From the NCBI GenBank assembly GCA_014377155.1, contig JACMQD010000086.1, positions 1 through 11,861 on the forward strand: a DNA stretch of 11,861 nucleotides. Reading direction: 5' to 3'. Position numbers and translations under genes: made by a program. The notes under the pieces are model-generated. The model had not been told where the DNA came from, did no database searches, and worked only from the letters and a program-made list of their open reading frames with translations. This document shows, piece by piece, positions 7,943 to 11,861 of this stretch (within the stretch, counting starts at the first letter, position 1; each line of letters opens with the position of its first letter). The stretch is from Herminiimonas sp. (GTDB taxonomy: Bacteria; Pseudomonadota; Gammaproteobacteria; Burkholderiales; Burkholderiaceae).

Positions 7943-10414
7943 TCAAGGCGTCGAGGGTTTTTGAAGCAGCGCGGTTATTTGCGCGACTGGCAAAGGCCGG
8001 CTAAAAAGAAATCCCTGCATCATGTCGCACCCCAAAGCCTGCAATACCGCGAGCTGGTTTTCGGTTTCCACCCCTTCAGCGATGACTTTCAGTTTGAGAC
8101 TGTGTCCAAGCGTGATGACCATCGCGGCGATCAAACCCTCATCGCACCCTTTGCCCAGACCGTTGACGAAAGACCTGTCGATCTTGATCATATCCAGCGG
8201 AAAACGCTTGAGGTAACCAAGATTGGAGAAGCCTGTGCCAAAGTCGTCGAGCGACAAGCGCACGCCGCACTCTTTCAAGCGATTCATCGTGGCGATCAAG
8301 GATTCGGCGTTTTCCATGACAATGCCTTCGGTCAGTTCGAGTTCGAGATATTTCCCGTCCATGCCCGTGTCTTCCAGCACCTGCCTGACCATTTGATTCA
8401 TGTCGGTATGTTTGAACTGGCGTGCCGACAAATTCACCGCCATGACGATCGGTGCGATTCCAGCGCTCTGCCACGTCATGTTTTGTGCGCACGCAGTCCG
8501 CATGGCCCATTCGCCGATCGAGACGATCAAACCGGTTTCTTCCGCAACCGGAATAAAAGTTGCTGGCGACACCACGCCGAGCTCCGGATGTCGCCAGCGC
8601 AAAAGCGCTTCGACGCCGGTAATAACTTCTGTTTCGATCTCGATTTGCGGCTGATATTCGAGGTACAGTTCATTGCGCTCGATCGCCTTGCGCAAGCCGT
8701 TTCCGAGGCGCGCATGTTCCAGCATCACGGCGTTCATATGCTGCGTGAAAAACTGAAAATTGTTACGGCCCTGCTCCTTGGCGCGGTACATCGCCGTGTC
8801 TGCGCTGGACACCAGCATATCGACATCGGTGCCATCGTGCGGATAGAGCGCGATGCCGATGCTGGCCGTCACAAACGCCTCGGCGCCGTCGATGCTAAAC
8901 GGCACCGATAGCGCGGCCAGCAGCTTCGAAGCGATTTTGGCAGCATCCGAGCCGATCGCCAGGTCGGGCATGAAAACGCAAAATTCATCACCGCCCAATC
9001 GCCCCACCGTATCGTTGCTGCGCAACCCATCGACGATGCGACGGCCCGCTTCCTTGAGTACCAGATCGCCGGCAGCGTGCCCGAGCGTATCGTTGATCAT
9101 CTTGAAATGATCAAGGTCGATGAACATCACGGCAACCGTCCATTTGCTACGTTCGGCCTGCCGCAATGTCTGCCTGAGCCGGTCATAAAACAGGATACGG
9201 TTGGGTAGCCCGGTCAGGTTGTCGTAATGCGCGAGATAGGACAGGTGCCTTTCAGCATGCTTGGCCGGCGTAATGTTCTTAAGTGCGATCACCATGCGCA
9301 CCGGGCCATCCAGCGGAAAACGCGTCAGCTTCGCAGCGAACCAGCGCGGCTCGGTCGTTTCCTGGCATGGATATTCCATCGAAAATTCCGTGCGCGTGCC
9401 GCTCAGCACGTCGCGCATGCCTTGCGCAAATAGTCGGCTGTCCTTAATCCCGCGAGATGCAGCGGCGTCGCAGAACGCCAGATAATTGACCGTTGTCCAG
9501 TCGAAACGCATAACGCGGCCACAGACTACGCCAAAATCGCGCCAGGCTTGATTTACCGCGATAATCTGACCATGTACGTCGATAACGCAAATATGTTCGG
9601 ACAATGCATCGATGGTCGACCGGACGAAACGTTCCGACTCCTGCAGCGCTTGCTCCATTGCCTTGCGCTCACCGATGTCTTCGATCACGATGATCAGATG
9701 CATGGGCCTGACGCCTGCTGCGGGAGCGAGTGAGATGGTGACCACAGTCCAGATCAGCGACTGGTCACGGCGCCGGTACTGGACGTCGATTGACGCTCTT
9801 TCATTACCATCGTCGACAGCGAGCCGGTCGATCGCTGCTTGTACTTGTGCGCGCTGATCCTGATCGACCAAGTCGACCAGGGGCCGACCCGACACCTCAT
9901 CGCGCGTGTATTCCAGCATTTCGCAAAAGCGCTGATTTACCAGCGTCAACCGGCCATCGAGCGTCGCATGGGCCATCCCCGCCGGCGCCAGGTCAAACGT
10001 AGCGCGATAGCGCAGATCGCTTTCGTTGAGGATTTGCTCGGAATGGCGGCGCAGGCGCAAAAAAGCTTCGAGCCGCGCCAGTAGATCATCCTTGCTCATC
10101 GGCAGGCGCAGCACGTCGTCGAAGCCGGCACGCAACCACGGTGTGGAGCGCCCGCTGCCGGGCAGTGATAACAGGATCGGCAAATACAACGGCCGCAAGC
10201 AGGCTTTCAGATTTATCAGTGCCGGGGCCCGGTGACGTGCCGCCGTTTCGTCGACGATCAACAGCGATCCCTGTACGCGGCCGTCGTCGAGGTCGGCCGC
10301 GGTCAGACACTCGACTTCATAACCGGTCTGCTGCAAAAATTCTGCCAGCAACCGGCGGTCCGCCTGATTTATGATCATCAGGCTGATGGTGGCGAGGGTG
10401 GACATCCGTTTCAT
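7943..10414 (-). CDS. Receiver-like/PAS/PAS/GGDEF/EAL cyclic-di-GMP synthase-phosphodiesterase
   Basis: An 823-residue protein predicted to make and break cyclic-di-GMP. Residues about 8-125 resemble a response-regulator receiver, with an aspartate at D55 (LLIVDE). The usual acidic pair near the N-terminus is absent (MIINQAD), and the switch lysine before proline is L104. Two PAS domains follow (about 133-255 and 260-385). The GGDEF domain (about 390-550) has an intact GGDEF at 474-478 and an RxxD inhibitory site, R465-S-N-D468, five residues before it. The EAL domain (about 580-820) has EALLRW from E602 and candidate metal and catalytic residues N661, E693, D723, D724, K744, E780 and Q800, with spacing that matches active EAL enzymes. 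No signal peptide or membrane segment is seen, so it is probably cytosolic. The ATG at 10414 lies 7 bases after the KaiC-like stop. No strong Shine-Dalgarno is visible, which suggests translational coupling; a second ATG at codon 4 is possible. Confidence 0.95.
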   Translation of the reverse strand: MKRMSTLATISLMIINQADRRLLAEFLQQTGYEVECLTAADLDDGRVQGSLLIVDETAARHRAPALINLKACLRPLYLPILLSLPGSGRSTPWLRAGFDDVLRLPMSKDDLLARLEAFLRLRRHSEQILNESDLRYRATFDLAPAGMAHATLDGRLTLVNQRFCEMLEYTRDEVSGRPLVDLVDQDQRAQVQAAIDRLAVDDGNERASIDVQYRRRDQSLIWTVVTISLAPAAGVRPMHLIIVIEDIGERKAMEQALQESERFVRSTIDALSEHICVIDVHGQIIAVNQAWRDFGVVCGRVMRFDWTTVNYLAFCDAAASRGIKDSRLFAQGMRDVLSGTRTEFSMEYPCQETTEPRWFAAKLTRFPLDGPVRMVIALKNITPAKHAERHLSYLAHYDNLTGLPNRILFYDRLRQTLRQAERSKWTVAVMFIDLDHFKMINDTLGHAAGDLVLKEAGRRIVDGLRSNDTVGRLGGDEFCVFMPDLAIGSDAAKIASKLLAALSVPFSIDGAEAFVTASIGIALYPHDGTDVDMLVSSADTAMYRAKEQGRNNFQFFTQHMNAVMLEHARLGNGLRKAIERNELYLEYQPQIEIETEVITGVEALLRWRHPELGVVSPATFIPVAEETGLIVSIGEWAMRTACAQNMTWQSAGIAPIVMAVNLSARQFKHTDMNQMVRQVLEDTGMDGKYLELELTEGIVMENAESLIATMNRLKECGVRLSLDDFGTGFSNLGYLKRFPLDMIKIDRSFVNGLGKGCDEGLIAAMVITLGHSLKLKVIAEGVETENQLAVLQALGCDMMQGFLFSRPLPVAQITALLQKPSTP

Positions 10415-10421
10415 GGGCGGA

Positions 10422-11762
10422 TCAGTCGGGCTGGTTGAATGCCGGTATCCCGGTCAGAATGCCTTGCAAATGCTGCAGTTTTTCGCTGATCTCGATACCC
10501 GATGCGCTGACCTTCATCTGTCTCAGCTCGGGCTGAAAATTGCCGACGCGTTTTTTCAGGCAACCGACGATCTTGATAACCTGTCCGGCATATTCGGCGT
10601 AGCGTAACAGGATGATATTGTCGGCCAGATGGCTCACGCCCAGGTCGGTGGCTTTCAGACTTGTGCTGGTAATATGCTCGACCTCGTTGACCAGCAGCGT
10701 CGAGACGCCATGGCGCGACAGATAACTGATCATGTTGTGGATATGCGCCTGCGGTTTGCCGAATTCTTCCATCGCGAATTGGTAGCCGCGCAAGCTGTCG
10801 ATCATCACCATACTGCATCCGCCGACCTCCACCGCATGCCGAATGGCCGCAAGGAACTCATCAGGATACATTTCGATCGGATTGATACGAACGATCGTCA
10901 GCGCGCCGGAAGCGACGACATCATCGATCGGAGCGCCGATGCCACGACTGCGCGCCGTGATGAAGCTGGCCGGTTCCTCGAACGTAAAAAGCGTGGCACG
11001 CGAACGGCGGGCGTGGTGCGCAAGGAACTGCGTGCCGAGGGTACTCTTGCCAGTGCCCGTCGGCCCCGTCAAGAGCGTCGTGGTACCCGACTCCAAGCCG
11101 CCGCACAGCAATTGGTCGAGGCCTTCGATGCCGGACGACAGCATGTGATCGCCGGGGCTGAGCGAGCCGGTGTGCTCGATCCGGTGCGGGAATACGTCGA
11201 TACCGTCGACGCCGATGCGCATCGGATGACGCCCCGACATGAACCCGGAGCCGCGCAGCTTCTCGATTTCCAGGCTGCGCAAGCCGATCGCGGTCCCCGC
11301 TGAGATATTTCTGGCTAGCCGGATCACGCCGTCCACGGCAAGCGCGACCGACGTATCCCGCTCCATTTCGGTAGGATCGAATGCCAGCAGCGTGGTCGTG
11401 CCAATGCCGTTCAAAAAATTGACCAGACTCAGGATGTTCTTGCGGAATTGATATTCGTCGGTGGCGAGAAAGCGCAGCTGCGTGACAGAGTCGATTACCA
11501 GCCGGGTTGGGCGGGCATGTTGGACTGCAAGGTAGATCTCTTTCCAGATCGGTACGTTTTCTACTTCGCTGGGCGGAAACATATGGTAATCGCCGGTGTT
11601 TTCGGCAAGGTCGGATCCGGCTGGCGACATATCGACAATATCGATACCTGCCAAGTCCCAACCAAAGCCCGCGACGTTGCGCGCGATTTCGTCACCCGGT
11701 TCGCACAACGTGATGGTCATGCATTTTTCGTCCAGCTTCAGGCCCGCTCTTAGCCACTGCAA
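10422..11762 (-). CDS. KaiC-like (RAD55 family) double-domain ATPase, main open part
   Basis: P-loop ATPase of the KaiC/RadA superfamily with two tandem units, as in the clock protein KaiC (about 519 residues). The longest intact stretch gives 446 residues from a TTG at 11762, but that codon is inside the first ATPase domain, just after its Walker A, so it is unlikely to be the true start. Numbering from this TTG: first-domain Walker B RLVIDSV with D91. The usual paired glutamates of the first domain read C20-E21 (LCEP). The second domain begins near SSGIEGLDQLL and has Walker A GPTGTGKST (233-241), paired glutamates E262-E263 (TFEEP), Walker B VMIDS with D322, and a C-terminal IILLRY segment typical of KaiC. 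Its stop lies 7 bases before the GGDEF-EAL start, so the two are probably co-transcribed. No kaiA or kaiB is in view, so a circadian role should not be assumed; a signalling ATPase is more likely. Confidence 0.88.
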   Translation of the reverse strand: MQWLRAGLKLDEKCMTITLCEPGDEIARNVAGFGWDLAGIDIVDMSPAGSDLAENTGDYHMFPPSEVENVPIWKEIYLAVQHARPTRLVIDSVTQLRFLATDEYQFRKNILSLVNFLNGIGTTTLLAFDPTEMERDTSVALAVDGVIRLARNISAGTAIGLRSLEIEKLRGSGFMSGRHPMRIGVDGIDVFPHRIEHTGSLSPGDHMLSSGIEGLDQLLCGGLESGTTTLLTGPTGTGKSTLGTQFLAHHARRSRATLFTFEEPASFITARSRGIGAPIDDVVASGALTIVRINPIEMYPDEFLAAIRHAVEVGGCSMVMIDSLRGYQFAMEEFGKPQAHIHNMISYLSRHGVSTLLVNEVEHITSTSLKATDLGVSHLADNIILLRYAEYAGQVIKIVGCLKKRVGNFQPELRQMKVSASGIEISEKLQHLQGILTGIPAFNQPD

Positions 11763-11861
11763 CGAGAATATTGTCTTGCCCGCGCCGGGCGGTCCGCCGA
11801 TCAGCTAACAACGCCCCTTGATCAAGCCACCGTTGAGAATTTCGTCGCAGCCAGGCATGCC
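11763..11861 (-). pseudogene. Upstream part of the KaiC-like gene, with in-frame TAG and first Walker A
   Basis: Reading the KaiC-like frame upstream of the TTG at 11762 gives LIGGPPGAGKTIFS, the first-domain Walker A. Then comes a TAG stop at 11807-11805, then GMPGCDEILNGGLIKGRC up to the window edge. That last stretch matches the standard KaiC opening (G-x-P-G-x-D-E-x-L-x-G-G-L-x-x-G), so homology to the same protein continues across the stop without a frame change. The stop occupies the position just before LIGGPPG, where family members often have tyrosine or another hydrophobic residue; TAT or TAC to TAG is a single-base change. A CTG directly follows the TAG and would include Walker A if used for reinitiation, but CTG starts are rare. 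The full gene starts outside the window. Confidence 0.8.

Noticed and set aside
6994..8004. Plus-strand open frame of 336 codons overlapping the end of the glucan synthase gene in another frame
   Set aside because: It is an out-of-frame, arginine-rich shadow of the conserved GH94 region with no family resemblance.
7895..8911. Plus-strand open frame of 338 codons over the EAL end of the GGDEF-EAL gene
   Set aside because: It is antisense to a well-supported EAL domain and has no recognisable domain. Long antisense frames are common in G+C-rich genes.
10629..11303. Plus-strand open frame of 224 codons opposite the KaiC-like gene
   Set aside because: Antisense shadow of the second ATPase domain; the minus-strand Walker motifs settle the coding strand.
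10422..11762. Calling the KaiC-like gene a circadian clock kaiC
   Set aside because: No kaiA or kaiB in view and an altered phosphosite. The family is firm but the clock function is not supported.

Overview
The window holds two blocks that converge on a spacer of about 110 bases. The plus strand carries almost all of one giant gene for a cyclic beta-1,2-glucan synthase (NdvB/ChvB/Cgs family). Its first codons lie before the window. The minus strand carries, in order of transcription, a KaiC/RAD55-type double ATPase and a receiver-PAS-PAS-GGDEF-EAL protein for cyclic-di-GMP turnover. The KaiC-like gene also runs off the window at its 5' end. Coding is dense and G+C-rich. The gene content suggests a Gram-negative proteobacterium, plausibly a betaproteobacterium of the Burkholderiales/Oxalobacteraceae kind. 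That placement rests on general style and gene combination, not on a marker gene.

Region by region: bases 2-7834 are the glucan synthase. It has membrane segments, a GT84 glycosyltransferase core, a glycoamylase-like middle, a degenerate GH94-like unit and a well-conserved C-terminal GH94 phosphorylase unit. Bases 7835-7942 are a non-coding convergent spacer with two perfect short palindromes and a possible weak hairpin. Bases 7943-10414 (minus) are the GGDEF-EAL gene, with every catalytic signature I checked present. Bases 10422-11861 (minus) are the KaiC-like gene, whose stop lies 7 bases before the GGDEF-EAL start, so the pair is probably one operon.

The most notable point is an in-frame TAG in the KaiC-like gene at 11805-11807. 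It sits one codon before the start of the first Walker A region, and the frame is open and homologous on both sides. The gene is either a recent nonsense pseudogene, read through or restarted, or affected by a base-call error. If it is functional, the operon would pair a KaiC-type ATPase with a bifunctional cyclic-di-GMP enzyme that has a degenerate receiver. The glucan synthase makes a periplasmic osmoregulatory and surface-associated glucan. A regulatory tie between it and the convergent cyclic-di-GMP operon is only a proximity-based guess. I saw no tRNA, rRNA, CRISPR array, insertion sequence or prophage gene.
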